Origin: Algoriphagus ratkowskyi
Lineage (GTDB): Bacteria; Bacteroidota; Bacteroidia; Cytophagales; Cyclobacteriaceae
DNA length: 64,000 bases
Assembly: GCF_002150505.1 (NCBI RefSeq)
Contig: NZ_MSSV01000008.1
Coordinates: 1 to 64,000, forward strand
Reading direction: 5' to 3'
Positions 43,137 through 52,253 of the stretch are shown one piece after another. A program made the position numbers and the translations under genes. The notes below the pieces were generated by a model. The model was not told the DNA's origin. It saw only the letters and a program-made list of their open reading frames with translations, and ran no database searches. Each line of letters starts with the position of its first letter. Within the stretch, counting starts at the first letter, position 1.

Positions 43137-43343
43137 ATGCCGATAGCGCTTGACAATCTTCGGATAGGGAGAAAATATCAGTTGGTCAACATGGGGGAAA
43201 TCAGACAAGTCGTGATTGTCGCTCGCTTACGCGGAACAAACTTCCAAGTCAAAGATCTTGATACTTTAGAACTCTACACAATTGAGGAGTTACTCCAATG
43301 GGGTATAGGCAAGGATTATGATATCGATGAAATTTTTCGCTAG
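43137..43343 (+). CDS. Small conserved hypothetical protein
   Basis: The product is 68 residues from the ATG at 43137, one base after the DUF4920 stop. It is soluble and beta-rich (LRIGRKYQLVNMGEIRQVVI, then FQVKDLDTLELYTIEELL) and looks like a small SH3- or Tudor-like fold. A longer frame reaching back into the DUF4920 gene is possible but unlikely, since the tight coupling supports this start. I do not know its function. Confidence 0.7.
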   Translation: MPIALDNLRIGRKYQLVNMGEIRQVVIVARLRGTNFQVKDLDTLELYTIEELLQWGIGKDYDIDEIFR

Positions 43344-43417
43344 AAGTTAAACGCCTGCAATTTTCATTTTTTTAGGTGCCGTTGTATCCTAGAATTTATT
43401 CCTATAAACTAGACGAA

Positions 43418-43792
43418 ATGAGTAATAAAAGTACAGTTAAGGCTATTCTTGGAGCAAAATGTCCTCAGTGTCATGAAGGAGATTTATTTTCAGTTCCTGT
43501 AAATAGCTATCGAAAATTATCCGATGTCAATAAGTCTTGTTCTGAATGTGGAGCAAACTTTCACGCAGAACCTGATTTTTTTTATGGAGCTATGTATGTA
43601 AGTTATGCGTTTTCAGTTGCGATTGTCATTACTACTTTGGTTGCCTTGAACGTGCTGATGGAAAGGCCAGAGCTTTGGATGTATCTCACCACCGTAGTGG
43701 TAGCAAATATCCTTCTATTGCCTTTGATGCTACGTTATTCTAAAGTTCTTTATCTTTATAACTTCGGTAAATTGAAGTATAGGGGTCATTGA
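43418..43792 (+). CDS. DUF983 zinc-ribbon membrane protein
   Basis: The product is 124 residues from the ATG at 43418. An N-terminal zinc-ribbon-like part (LGAKCPQCHEGDLF, then SCSECGANFHAEPDFFYGAM) is followed by two membrane helices. This is the DUF983 pattern. The family's role is not established. A GTG 14 codons upstream would add a poorly fitting leader. Its last 7 bases overlap the end of the converging BCCT gene. Confidence 0.88.
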   Translation: MSNKSTVKAILGAKCPQCHEGDLFSVPVNSYRKLSDVNKSCSECGANFHAEPDFFYGAMYVSYAFSVAIVITTLVALNVLMERPELWMYLTTVVVANILLLPLMLRYSKVLYLYNFGKLKYRGH

Positions 43793-45324
43793 TTACCTAG
43801 GTATTTTTTGGGCGAAATCAGAATCATCAGCAAACAAACTGAAACTAGTTGGAGGAAAAACAAGGCTGGTAATCCGCCAATAACTGACAGAATTCTGACG
43901 CCATCGATGCCTGAGTAAGTGATCATTATCCAAGAAAGAAAACCGATCAGCACTCCCCATATTACTTTCAAATTGGTGTCAGAACGAAATGGATCCCCAT
44001 CCTGCTTTTTCATACTAATGCTTGCCAGCGCATCTGTGCTGGAATCTGCTGCTGTCACGTAGGATAAGAAAATGCCAAGAATGAATAGCTGAGCAAATAC
44101 CTTGAAGTATCCCATATCATCAAAAACCTTGTAAATAATAGATTCTGGGCCTGAATTTAGAAAAAGGTCTTTGTAGCTATCAGGATTAACCGAGGCAAAA
44201 TCTAATGTAGTTCCACCAAAAATCCCCATCCAAACCAGACAAAAAAGTGCAGGTAAGAACCAGTTTACCAAGAGAAATTCCCGTACTGTTCTGCCCACAG
44301 CAATTTTGCCAAGAAACAAGGCCGTCATTGGCGCCCACGCCATCCACATCGCGAAATTGAAGGTAGACCAATCGTAAGTCCAGCTGTTACCTGCACCACT
44401 TTGTTGCAGGCTAAGATCTGAGAAATTCGAAAAGTATTGATTGAAACCAGTCAGTATAGAGTCGAATATTTTCGCTTTTTCTCCTAGTAACACAAATAGA
44501 AATGCAATCAGAAAGAAGAAGCCTAGATTGAAAAGTGAGAGATTTTTTATTCCTTTTTCAATACCTGTAGAAGCCGAAATAATAAAAGTTATCAAAATAC
44601 AAAATGTAATGGATGCTGTAAGTATTGTTGGATTTAGTGAGGGGAAAAATGCTAAGAATCCACCTGAAAGGCTGAGAATTCCTGCTCCTAGAGCTGCGGC
44701 CATTCCAGTAACCAAAGCGAACAGACTAAACATGTCTAAGCCTATTTCCCAAAATCGATGAGGTGAAGTTCCAATAAGCGGTCTAAGCATTATCGCAAGG
44801 CTAAATTGGCTTTTGCCAGAATAATACATCAAGGCGAAAACTAAACCTGGAACGGCATAAATCGCATAAGGTGTAAATCCCCAATGAAAATATAGGGCTC
44901 CCAAAGCAAAGGACTTTGCCTGCTCTGAATTGGATTCAAAACCCTTGAATTCTGGTGGGAATAGAAAATGGGAGAGTGGCTCAGCACTTCCCCAAAACAA
45001 GATTCCAACTGCGATAGTTGTACAAAGAACAATGGCAAACCAGCTAATTCTATTTAATCTTGGGATAGCTGATTCGCCACCGATTTTATAGTTACCTAAT
45101 GGAGAAAAGAAAACTGCAATAGTAAGCAATGTCATCGCAAATGAAACCCAACTAAACCCAAGTGAAAAGTTGATTAGTATGCTCTGCTGTATCTCTCTGA
45201 TAAAATTTATAAATGAATCAGGAAAGAAAATACTGCTAAATACAGCTAAAATTAGAAGTATAAATGGTGGCCAGAATACCCAGGGGCGAACATTAAATCT
45301 GAAGAATACAGTGTTTTTTGCCAT
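43786..45324 (-). CDS. BCCT-family transporter (betaine/carnitine/choline type)
   Basis: The product is 512 residues with about 12 membrane helices. The BCCT signature is seen: FWGSAEPLSHF near the third helix, a Gly-rich MAAALGAGILSLSGGF stretch, and a Trp-rich WTYDWSTFNFAMWMAWAPM in helix 8, where Trp residues form the substrate cage. BCCT proteins import quaternary ammonium compounds with Na+ or H+, often for osmoprotection. I chose the ATG at 45324 (MAKNTVFFRFNV); an earlier start adds an unconserved leader. Substrate is not predictable from sequence. Confidence 0.92.
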   Translation of the reverse strand: MAKNTVFFRFNVRPWVFWPPFILLILAVFSSIFFPDSFINFIREIQQSILINFSLGFSWVSFAMTLLTIAVFFSPLGNYKIGGESAIPRLNRISWFAIVLCTTIAVGILFWGSAEPLSHFLFPPEFKGFESNSEQAKSFALGALYFHWGFTPYAIYAVPGLVFALMYYSGKSQFSLAIMLRPLIGTSPHRFWEIGLDMFSLFALVTGMAAALGAGILSLSGGFLAFFPSLNPTILTASITFCILITFIISASTGIEKGIKNLSLFNLGFFFLIAFLFVLLGEKAKIFDSILTGFNQYFSNFSDLSLQQSGAGNSWTYDWSTFNFAMWMAWAPMTALFLGKIAVGRTVREFLLVNWFLPALFCLVWMGIFGGTTLDFASVNPDSYKDLFLNSGPESIIYKVFDDMGYFKVFAQLFILGIFLSYVTAADSSTDALASISMKKQDGDPFRSDTNLKVIWGVLIGFLSWIMITYSGIDGVRILSVIGGLPALFFLQLVSVCLLMILISPKKYLGNQ

Positions 45325-45406
45325 GGAATGAGTAAGATACCGGAATTTAAAGTTCTTCAAAAGTAGCATTGAAACTCTTTCAAAATATGACTTATACGAC
45401 CAAGTG

Positions 45407-45787
45407 ATGAAAAAACTTAAAATAGTTGGGCTTTACGTTATGTCAGCATTATACATTCTTGCTGGTATAAATCATTTCATAAGCCCAGATGGTTATCTCC
45501 GCTTAATTCCAGAATACTTACCATTTCATGAGCTGATAAATATTTTGGCAGGAATTAGTGAAGTAGTCTTTGGAATTGCCTTGCTGTTCCCAAAGACAAG
45601 AGGTTGGGCTGCCTGGGGAATTATACTGATGTTATTAGCTTTTATCCCAGCCCATATTTACTTCATCCAGCTTAATTCCTGCATTGAAAATGGAATTTGT
45701 TTGCCTCCGTGGACAGGATGGTTTCGGTTGCTTGTCATTCACCCAATACTGATTGCTTGGGCTTACCTTTATACCCGTAAACTTTAA
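45407..45787 (+). CDS. DoxX-like four-helix membrane protein
   Basis: The product is 126 residues with four membrane helices and the LYILAGINHFISPDGYLRL opening that marks DoxX-like proteins, followed by INILAGISEVVFGIALLFP. Related proteins are quinone- or thiosulfate-linked membrane proteins, but for most the role is unknown. The ATG at 45407 is preferred over the GTG one codon earlier. It is divergent from the BCCT gene with 82 bases between the two starts. Confidence 0.85.
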   Translation: MKKLKIVGLYVMSALYILAGINHFISPDGYLRLIPEYLPFHELINILAGISEVVFGIALLFPKTRGWAAWGIILMLLAFIPAHIYFIQLNSCIENGICLPPWTGWFRLLVIHPILIAWAYLYTRKL

Positions 45788-45833
45788 TTATAGAATACTG
45801 ATATAGCTCCGAATCATAGATTCCCCGCTTATT

Positions 45834-45848
45834 GTTAGTAAGACTAAC
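45834..45848. promoter_or_regulatory. Perfect palindrome GTTAGT-AAG-ACTAAC, probable TetR operator
   Basis: The 15-base sequence has perfect six-base arms around a 3-base spacer and lies 66 bases before the start of the TetR-family gene. TetR-type dimers usually bind short palindromes of this kind and repress their own operon. The following DNA is A/T-rich and includes TAACTTTT (45865-45872), one base off the TAnnTTTG element. Confidence 0.65.
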
Positions 45849-45913
45849 TTTTTGGAAGATTTATTAACTTTTCTATTACTTATGCGTTTTAGAACAGGTT
45901 AGAAGACTCTTTT

Positions 45914-46591
45914 ATGGAAAACTTAGTGAATAATATGAAGATGGAGGTGCATGACAATCTCTATCTAAAAGAACCATTTAGCTCAGAATTGGGTGTATCC
46001 ATAGTCCAGAACGGAGCTGTGCTTATACAGGATTTAGGTATGGAGAGCTTTACCTTTAAAAAGCTTGCAGTCAGCGTGGGCGTGACTGAAGCGGCAGTTT
46101 ACCGCTACTTTGAAAATAAGCATATGCTATTGCTTTACCTTACAGCTTGGTATTGGGCATGGATGGAAGTAAATTATGTTTATTCTACCGCAAATCTTGA
46201 AAGCAGCAAAGCTCGCTTATCTATTGCCATGAGACTCATCGTTAATGGGCCGGTGTTCACCAAGAATGTCCATATAAATCCTGCTGATTTGCGTAACATC
46301 GTAGTCAATGAATCACTAAAAGGATACCTGACCAAAACCGTAGATGAAGAACATGAAAATGGGATTTTTGCTCAAGTATATAGTTTTGGAGAGCGGATTT
46401 CTGAATTGATATTTGAAATAAACCCTGCTTATCCCTATCCAAAAACCCTGGCCTACACGATCATGGAGTCCAGTTTACTTCATGCGTTTAATGCAAAGCA
46501 TTTACCAAACATGACTGAGCAATCACTAAACTCGTCAAACCGTCTCGTTTTTTTTGAAGATTTAATAATAAAGGCAATCTCAAATGAATAA
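45914..46591 (+). CDS. TetR/AcrR-family regulator of the exporter operon
   Basis: The product is 225 residues. The N-terminal helix-turn-helix is clear: FTFKKLAVSVGVTEAAVYRY, then FENKHMLLLYL (about residues 47-77). The C-terminal ligand domain is helical and not assignable. It overlaps the ABC-transporter gene by 8 bases, so it is translated with the exporter it presumably controls, and a perfect palindrome precedes it. Export-pump regulators of this type are usually released by a compound that the pump handles. Confidence 0.9.
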   Translation: MENLVNNMKMEVHDNLYLKEPFSSELGVSIVQNGAVLIQDLGMESFTFKKLAVSVGVTEAAVYRYFENKHMLLLYLTAWYWAWMEVNYVYSTANLESSKARLSIAMRLIVNGPVFTKNVHINPADLRNIVVNESLKGYLTKTVDEEHENGIFAQVYSFGERISELIFEINPAYPYPKTLAYTIMESSLLHAFNAKHLPNMTEQSLNSSNRLVFFEDLIIKAISNE

Positions 46592-48293
46592 TTCCAAGAC
46601 AATTACTCCTATGAAGCGATTTTTCAATCTGCTGAAAGAGGAAAAGGATCAGGTGTATTCGATCTACTTTTATGCCATTTTAAATGGTTTGGTAGCGTTG
46701 TCACTACCTCTTGGAATACAGGCTATTTTGAATTTCGTCCTAGGAGGTAGGATTACCACTTCTTGGGTGGTATTAGTTATTATTGTCGCTGCAGGTATTG
46801 CTTTTGGTGGTTTTCTACAGATCTCCCAATTGCAAATCACAGAAAAACTACAGCAAAGAATATTTGCCAAGGCTGGACTTTCTTTAGCATACAGACTTCC
46901 GAAAATTAAATCTGAGCTATTTCACGGTACCTATGCTCCTGAGATTGTCAATAGATTTTTTGATACTGTAAATCTTCAAAAGGGGGTTTCAAAGATTTTG
47001 GTGGAGTACTCCACTGCACTGATTCAGGTAATTTTCGGTTTAATTCTTTTGTCGTTTTATCATGCGACTTTTATTCTGTTTGGGATAGTTCTGGTACTTA
47101 TACTAGTGACGATATTCTATTTCACCAGCCCCAAAGGTATGTCCACTGCGATGAAGGAATCCACGCATAAATATGAGACAGCATATTGGTTGGAAGAGAT
47201 TGGACGTACCCTAAATACATTTAAACTGGTGGGAGGGAATTCAAAGCTCCCGATTCTTCGGGTGGACAAGCTTCTCGCACGTTATGTGGAATTTAGAACA
47301 CATCACTTTTCAGTATTAGTTTTTCAGTATAAAATTTTGATTGGATTTAAGGTATTAATTGTGACTAGTCTTTTGATTGCCGGTAGTTTGCTTTTGATCA
47401 ATGGACAAATCAGTATAGGTCAATTTGTAGCTGCAGAAGTAATTATCGTAATGGTAGTGAATGCTGTGGAAAAATTGATCATTTCTCTGGAGACTGTTTA
47501 TGACACGCTTGTGGCTTCTGAGAAACTTGGACAGATCATGGACATGGAGCTTGAGGATCACAATATATCCGAAAAGGATATCACTAATCAATACAAGGGA
47601 ATCAAATTGGCTATGGAAGATGTCCTTTTTCAGCCAAGGGATGTAATTAAGCCTATTTTGAAAGGAGTGACTCTAACTATTGAGCCTGGTTCCAAGGCAG
47701 TAATCACTGGGAAAAGTGGAAGTGGGAAAAGCGCAATTCTTGCCCTTTTTTCAGGATTATATGAAACCTATCAGGGCAAGGTAAAGATCAATGATCTCTC
47801 ATTGGAGATGATACATCTGGACAAGTACAGAAGTTCTATAGGAAATTGCATGGAGCTGCAACAGATTTTCCATGGAACTATTGGTGAGAATATACTCGTA
47901 GGTAGAGACATAGAACCAAAACAAATGGAGTTTCTCCTTGAATTGGTAGGACTAAAGGACTTTGTGTATCAATTGCCAGAGGATTTGCAAACGGTACTTC
48001 TGCCAGAAGGCAGAGGACTTTCAAGAAAGATGGCTCAGGCGATTATGCTAGCAAGAGCACTTGTGGGTGAACCTCAGGCAATGATTCTAGAGAATTCGCT
48101 TCAACATCTTGATAAGGAGATAAAAAACCGCGTAAAGGATTATTTGTTTAATGGAAAGTGGACACTGGTGATGGTTACTCAAGATATAGAAGTAATCATG
48201 CAAGCTAGTCAGGTAATTGTGATGGATAACGGTGAGCTTATTTTCCAAGGAAATCAAGCCGGATATCAGAATTTTTTGACGCTTAACTCATAA
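46584..48293 (+). CDS. ABC half-transporter with degenerate nucleotide-binding domain
   Basis: The product is 569 residues: about six membrane helices (to residue 310), then an ABC ATPase domain, the layout of type I secretion/lipid exporters without a peptidase domain. Walker A is intact (GKSGSGKS, 376-383) and a Q-loop is present (about 426). But the signature LSGGQ reads LSRKM (479-483), the Walker B Asp and catalytic Glu read Glu503-Asn504 (MILEN), and the H-loop His is Gln533 (VTQD). It should bind ATP but hydrolyse it poorly. Such domains usually work beside an active partner, which is not in the window. HlyD and TolC genes follow directly. Confidence 0.88.
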   Translation: MNNSKTITPMKRFFNLLKEEKDQVYSIYFYAILNGLVALSLPLGIQAILNFVLGGRITTSWVVLVIIVAAGIAFGGFLQISQLQITEKLQQRIFAKAGLSLAYRLPKIKSELFHGTYAPEIVNRFFDTVNLQKGVSKILVEYSTALIQVIFGLILLSFYHATFILFGIVLVLILVTIFYFTSPKGMSTAMKESTHKYETAYWLEEIGRTLNTFKLVGGNSKLPILRVDKLLARYVEFRTHHFSVLVFQYKILIGFKVLIVTSLLIAGSLLLINGQISIGQFVAAEVIIVMVVNAVEKLIISLETVYDTLVASEKLGQIMDMELEDHNISEKDITNQYKGIKLAMEDVLFQPRDVIKPILKGVTLTIEPGSKAVITGKSGSGKSAILALFSGLYETYQGKVKINDLSLEMIHLDKYRSSIGNCMELQQIFHGTIGENILVGRDIEPKQMEFLLELVGLKDFVYQLPEDLQTVLLPEGRGLSRKMAQAIMLARALVGEPQAMILENSLQHLDKEIKNRVKDYLFNGKWTLVMVTQDIEVIMQASQVIVMDNGELIFQGNQAGYQNFLTLNS

Positions 48294-48297
48294 GACT

Positions 48298-49653
48298 ATG
48301 TTAAACATCTCTGAAAATAAAATTAAAGATATTAGGCCATTTGAGCAATCTGTAAGCCTCAAGATGACTCTTGCATGTGCGCATAAGAAAACAAGGGTTA
48401 GAATTTTGTTTGTGTCGTGTTGCGTTGTTTTTCTTATGCTTTTTCTGCCTTGGACTCAGTATATACGATCCCAAGGTTATGTCACTATGCTTCAGCCTCA
48501 GCACAGAGCCCAGACTATTCATTCAGTAATAGCAGGAAGGATAGATAAATGGTATGTGAATGAAGGAGCTTTCGTAAGCAAGGGAGACACTATTGTCAGT
48601 ATAACAGAAGTGAAAGATGAATACTTTGATTCATTACTGCTTCCAAGAACTCAGCTTCAAGTAGACGCAAAGAATCTTTCTGCGCTTTCTTATAAGGAAA
48701 AAGTAAAAGCATTGGATAGTCAGATAGCAGCGCTGAAACGAAATAATATCCTTCGGAAGGAGCAAGCTAGAAACAAACTCCAAATGGCTGAACTGCAGGT
48801 TCAGTCTGATAGTATACGCTTCGAGCAAGCTAAAGTCAATTATGAAATTGGTATCAAGCAACTCGGAAGAGCAGAAAAGCTCTACGAAGAAGGCTTACGA
48901 TCGCTCACCGATTTGGAAACAAGAAGGCTAAAGTTTCAAGAGGTTCAGGCCAGTGTAATTGGAGTGGAGAATAGTTTGTTGAGTAGTAAAAATTCCTTCG
49001 TATCTGCTCAATTGGAGTTAGATGCGATAGATAATGATTTCAAAGATAAGTTGGCTAAAGCCGAATCGGACATGTACACGGCTCAATCCAGCCAATACGA
49101 TGCGGAAGGTTCTGCTTCGAAACTTGAGAATCAATACTCCAACTATGAAGCACGAACTGGATTTAGGCATATTTTGGCTCCACAGGATGGATACATAGCT
49201 GAAGCAATTCAAGTAGGATTGGGAGAGACTATCAAGGAAGGTGATCAAATCGTAAATATCGTTCCGTCCAATGGTGAACTGGCTGTAGAGATGTATATCT
49301 CACCAGTAGATCTGCCTTTGATGGAAGTTGGCAAGAAGGTTCGATTCATCTTTGATGGATGGCCTGCAATTGTATTCTCAGGTTGGCCAAAGCTATCCAA
49401 TGGTACATTTGGTGGAGTTATTGTCGCGATCGATCAATTCGCTGGAAAGAGCAATCAATTCAGAGTTTTAGTGGCTGAGGATCCAGAAGAGGCAGCCTGG
49501 CCAGAGGTTTTGCGTGTAGGATCTGGAGCTGATGGAATAGCCTTGCTGAATGACGTTCCTGTTTGGTATGAAATCTGGCGTCAGCTGAATGGATTCCCTG
49601 CAGATTACTACACTAGGATTCAGAAAGAAGACATAGCAAAAAGTAAGAAATGA
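48298..49653 (+). CDS. HlyD-family membrane fusion (adaptor) protein
   Basis: The product is 451 residues: a short cytoplasmic N-terminus, one membrane helix (ILFVSCCVVFLMLFLPW, about residues 38-54), a lipoyl-like half (HSVIAGRIDKWYVNEGAFV), a long coiled coil (residues about 110-265), the second lipoyl half (ILAPQDGYIAEAIQVGLGET) and a beta-barrel region. It bridges the inner-membrane ABC protein and the TolC channel in tripartite exporters. It starts 4 bases after the ABC gene and overlaps the TolC-family gene by 4 bases. Confidence 0.92.
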   Translation: MLNISENKIKDIRPFEQSVSLKMTLACAHKKTRVRILFVSCCVVFLMLFLPWTQYIRSQGYVTMLQPQHRAQTIHSVIAGRIDKWYVNEGAFVSKGDTIVSITEVKDEYFDSLLLPRTQLQVDAKNLSALSYKEKVKALDSQIAALKRNNILRKEQARNKLQMAELQVQSDSIRFEQAKVNYEIGIKQLGRAEKLYEEGLRSLTDLETRRLKFQEVQASVIGVENSLLSSKNSFVSAQLELDAIDNDFKDKLAKAESDMYTAQSSQYDAEGSASKLENQYSNYEARTGFRHILAPQDGYIAEAIQVGLGETIKEGDQIVNIVPSNGELAVEMYISPVDLPLMEVGKKVRFIFDGWPAIVFSGWPKLSNGTFGGVIVAIDQFAGKSNQFRVLVAEDPEEAAWPEVLRVGSGADGIALLNDVPVWYEIWRQLNGFPADYYTRIQKEDIAKSKK

Positions 49654-51038
49654 AAAGGACTCTCTTTACACTCTTATTAATTGCGAGCGGCCTCAGCCTT
49701 CAGGCTCAGGTGCCTGATACCTTATCATTTGATACATATCTTGAATGGGTGAACGCTTATCATCCACTTTCTGCGCAGGCAGACATTATGCTTACCATGG
49801 GTGAAATGGAAGTTCACACGGCACGAGGTGGTTTTGATCCCTTGCTTTATGGGAATTTGGACAAGAAAAGCTACGACGAAAAGACGTATTACGATAAGCG
49901 GGAAGCTGGAATCTCTATCCCAACATGGGCTGGAATCGAACTTAATGGATCATTTGAGCAGAACTCAGGACAATATCTAAATCCTGAAAACTCAGTACCA
50001 TCGGGAGGTTTATTGTCAGCAGGAGCATCCGTGAATCTGGGGCAAGGACTGATTTTGGATGATAGAAGAGCAGGTCTACGTAAAGCACAAATTTATCAGC
50101 AGTCCACGGAATCGGAGCGAAAAAGCATGCTGAATGAATTGTATCTACAGGCAACTGACGCTTATTGGAATTGGTCCCTAGCTTATGAAAACAGGTCACT
50201 TTTAATCGAAGGCGTAATCCTGGCAAAAATGAGATTTCAAGGAGTGAAAACCAGTTACGAGCAAGGAGATTTTCCAGCTATTGACACGGTGGAAGCAGCT
50301 TCACAACTGTTGAATAGGGAATACAATCTTCAAAAAGCCGAAAATGAGTTGTTTATTAGAACTCAGAATCTCAAAAATTTTCTCTGGGATGAGTCAGGCA
50401 ATCCTATTGCTTTGAATCAGGAGACTATTCCTGAAAAGTTATACACTGAACAAGCATTGATATTGAATGAGGAAGAATTGAGGGTATTGGTGGGGGATCA
50501 TCCTGAGTTAATGCTGGCAGATTATGAATTGGCCAGTCTTAATGTAGACAGGAGGCTCAAGGCTCAGCAGATTATTCCTGTCGTAAAACTCAAGTATAAT
50601 TTCCTAACTGAGAATCTTAACCAATTTGATCAGGCAGGCTTCTTTGAGAATAATTACAAATGGGGGCTTACCGTTTATACTCCACTGATGTGGAGAAAAG
50701 CCAGAGGAGGGATGCGTTTGGCTGAAGCCAAAATTGATTTTAAGCAGAATTCCAGAGATTTGAAGGAACTTCAGCTTCGCACTAAGCTCGAAAATGAATT
50801 AAATGGCTGGAGTGCGTTAAATTCTCAGATCAATACGTATACACGAAATGTAGCCGCATTGGAAATGTTGCTACAAGGGGAAATAAGGAAATTTGAAATA
50901 GGAGAAAGTAGTTTGTTTTTAGTCAACAGTAGAGAGGTTTCTGTCTTCAGTTCCAAAATCACTTTGAATGAATTGCTTTCAAAGAGAAAGGTATCCTTTG
51001 CCAAAACGAGATTTGCAGCCGGAGTTGGGTTTGACTGA
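49650..51038 (+). CDS. TolC-family outer-membrane channel protein
   Basis: The product is 462 residues with a signal peptide (LFTLLLIASGLSLQAQ). Two similar halves each contain long helices separated by short beta segments, the pattern of the outer membrane efflux protein family (for example ELYLQATDAYWNWSLAYENR, then a matching ELNGWSALNSQINTY late in the protein). With the ABC and HlyD proteins it completes a trans-envelope exporter. ATGA overlap with the HlyD gene indicates coupled translation. The exported substrate is unknown; no obvious toxin or peptide gene is in the operon. Confidence 0.9.
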   Translation: MKRTLFTLLLIASGLSLQAQVPDTLSFDTYLEWVNAYHPLSAQADIMLTMGEMEVHTARGGFDPLLYGNLDKKSYDEKTYYDKREAGISIPTWAGIELNGSFEQNSGQYLNPENSVPSGGLLSAGASVNLGQGLILDDRRAGLRKAQIYQQSTESERKSMLNELYLQATDAYWNWSLAYENRSLLIEGVILAKMRFQGVKTSYEQGDFPAIDTVEAASQLLNREYNLQKAENELFIRTQNLKNFLWDESGNPIALNQETIPEKLYTEQALILNEEELRVLVGDHPELMLADYELASLNVDRRLKAQQIIPVVKLKYNFLTENLNQFDQAGFFENNYKWGLTVYTPLMWRKARGGMRLAEAKIDFKQNSRDLKELQLRTKLENELNGWSALNSQINTYTRNVAALEMLLQGEIRKFEIGESSLFLVNSREVSVFSSKITLNELLSKRKVSFAKTRFAAGVGFD

Positions 51039-51083
51039 TCTTAATATTTGATGTAAATTTATCTGTAACCAAAATTAGATTGT

Positions 51084-51368
51084 ATGCCAGCTTTTGTAAT
51101 AATAGAAGTAGATATCACAGATCAGGAAAAGTATAACGCTTACAAGGAACTGACTCCTGCGACAGTTTCAGCTTATGGCGGTAAGTTCGTGCTGAGAGGT
51201 AATCCAGTGAAAATTCTAGAGGGAGATTGGAATCATGAGCGATTGGTGATGCTCCAGTTTCCTTCAAAAGAAAAAGCAGAAGCTTGGTATAATTCTGATG
51301 GCTATCAACATGCCAAATCAATACGGAAAGATGCTGCAAAAGCAAATTTTCTAATGATTGAATCCTAA
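51084..51368 (+). CDS. DUF1330 protein
   Basis: The product is 94 residues with the dimeric ferredoxin-like alpha-beta fold of DUF1330: PAFVIIEVDITDQEKYNAY, then YGGKFVLRG, NPVKILEGDW and EKAEAWYNSDGYQ. The family's role is not known. It lies 45 bases after the TolC-family gene and is closed by its own terminator, so it may be the last gene of that transcript. Confidence 0.9.
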   Translation: MPAFVIIEVDITDQEKYNAYKELTPATVSAYGGKFVLRGNPVKILEGDWNHERLVMLQFPSKEKAEAWYNSDGYQHAKSIRKDAAKANFLMIES

Positions 51369-51391
51369 GGTATTTTAAAATACATATCAAC

Positions 51392-51421
51392 AAAAAGGCT
51401 TCCATTTGGAAGCCTTTTTTA
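51392..51421. terminator. Strong bidirectional terminator
   Basis: AAAAAGGCTTCC (51392-51403) pairs with GGAAGCCTTTTT (51408-51419) around an ATTT loop, with A- and T-runs on both sides. It separates the DUF1330 gene from the converging peroxiredoxin gene. Confidence 0.9.
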
Positions 51422-51437
51422 ATTGAATACCAGTTGT

Positions 51438-52073
51438 TTATAAGTCTGGTTGAGGAGTCATTCTTAAGTAAGGTTTGATAACTTTATGTCCTTTCGGAAA
51501 TTTGGCAGCAATATCCTCAGTTTTGATCGCTGGAGATACTACCACGTCTTCACCTTGCTTCCAATCTGCCGGAGTAGCCACAGAATAATTAGCAGTGAGT
51601 TGTAGAGAATCTATCACGCGGAGTAATTCATCAAAGTTTCTGCCAGTGCTCGCTGGGTAAGAGATAATGAGTTTTACTTTCTTATCATTTCCAATAACGA
51701 AAACGGAGCGAATGGTGAAGTTTTCACTTGCATTAGGATGAATCATATCGTACAATTCTGACACTTTTCTGTCCTTATCGCCAATAATAGGGAAATTGAC
51801 AGTGGTGTTCTGAGTTTCATTGATGTCTGAAATCCAACCTTTATGGTTTTCCAAATCATCAACACTTAATGCTAATACTTTGGTATTTCTCTTAGCAAAC
51901 TCAGCTTGAAGCTTAGCTACAGCTCCTAGCTCCGTAGTACAAACTGGAGTGTAATCAGCAGGGTGAGAAAATAAAACTCCCCATCCATCACCTAAATACT
52001 CGTAAAAGTCAATTTTTCCCTCTGTAGTCTCGGCCGTAAAATTTGGGGCCATGTCGCCTAATCGTAATCCCAT
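51438..52073 (-). CDS. 1-Cys peroxiredoxin (Prx6 type)
   Basis: The product is 211 residues. The active site reads FSHPADYTPVCTTELG with the peroxidatic Cys at about residue 45, and the extended C-terminal dimerisation arm (HKVIKPYLRMTP) is typical of Prx6. No resolving Cys is seen. It reduces peroxides in the cytoplasm. The ATG at 52073 fits the family opening MGLRLGDMAPNF. It is divergent from the arsenosugar-type cluster, with 180 bases between them. Confidence 0.95.
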   Translation of the reverse strand: MGLRLGDMAPNFTAETTEGKIDFYEYLGDGWGVLFSHPADYTPVCTTELGAVAKLQAEFAKRNTKVLALSVDDLENHKGWISDINETQNTTVNFPIIGDKDRKVSELYDMIHPNASENFTIRSVFVIGNDKKVKLIISYPASTGRNFDELLRVIDSLQLTANYSVATPADWKQGEDVVVSPAIKTEDIAAKFPKGHKVIKPYLRMTPQPDL

Positions 52074-52253
52074 GTCGTTTTTTGTTTAAAAGTTCTGTAT
52101 TCAATACAACTAATATAACATCTACAAAGCTTTTCAGTTCTTGTTTTTAGAATCTTTATGAAAAATGCTCAGAACTTAAACCCATTCTATAAAAAACGGG
52201 TTGTTAGTCCATCTAATGCTTTTACCTCGTAAATAGACAAAAAACTACAGGCA

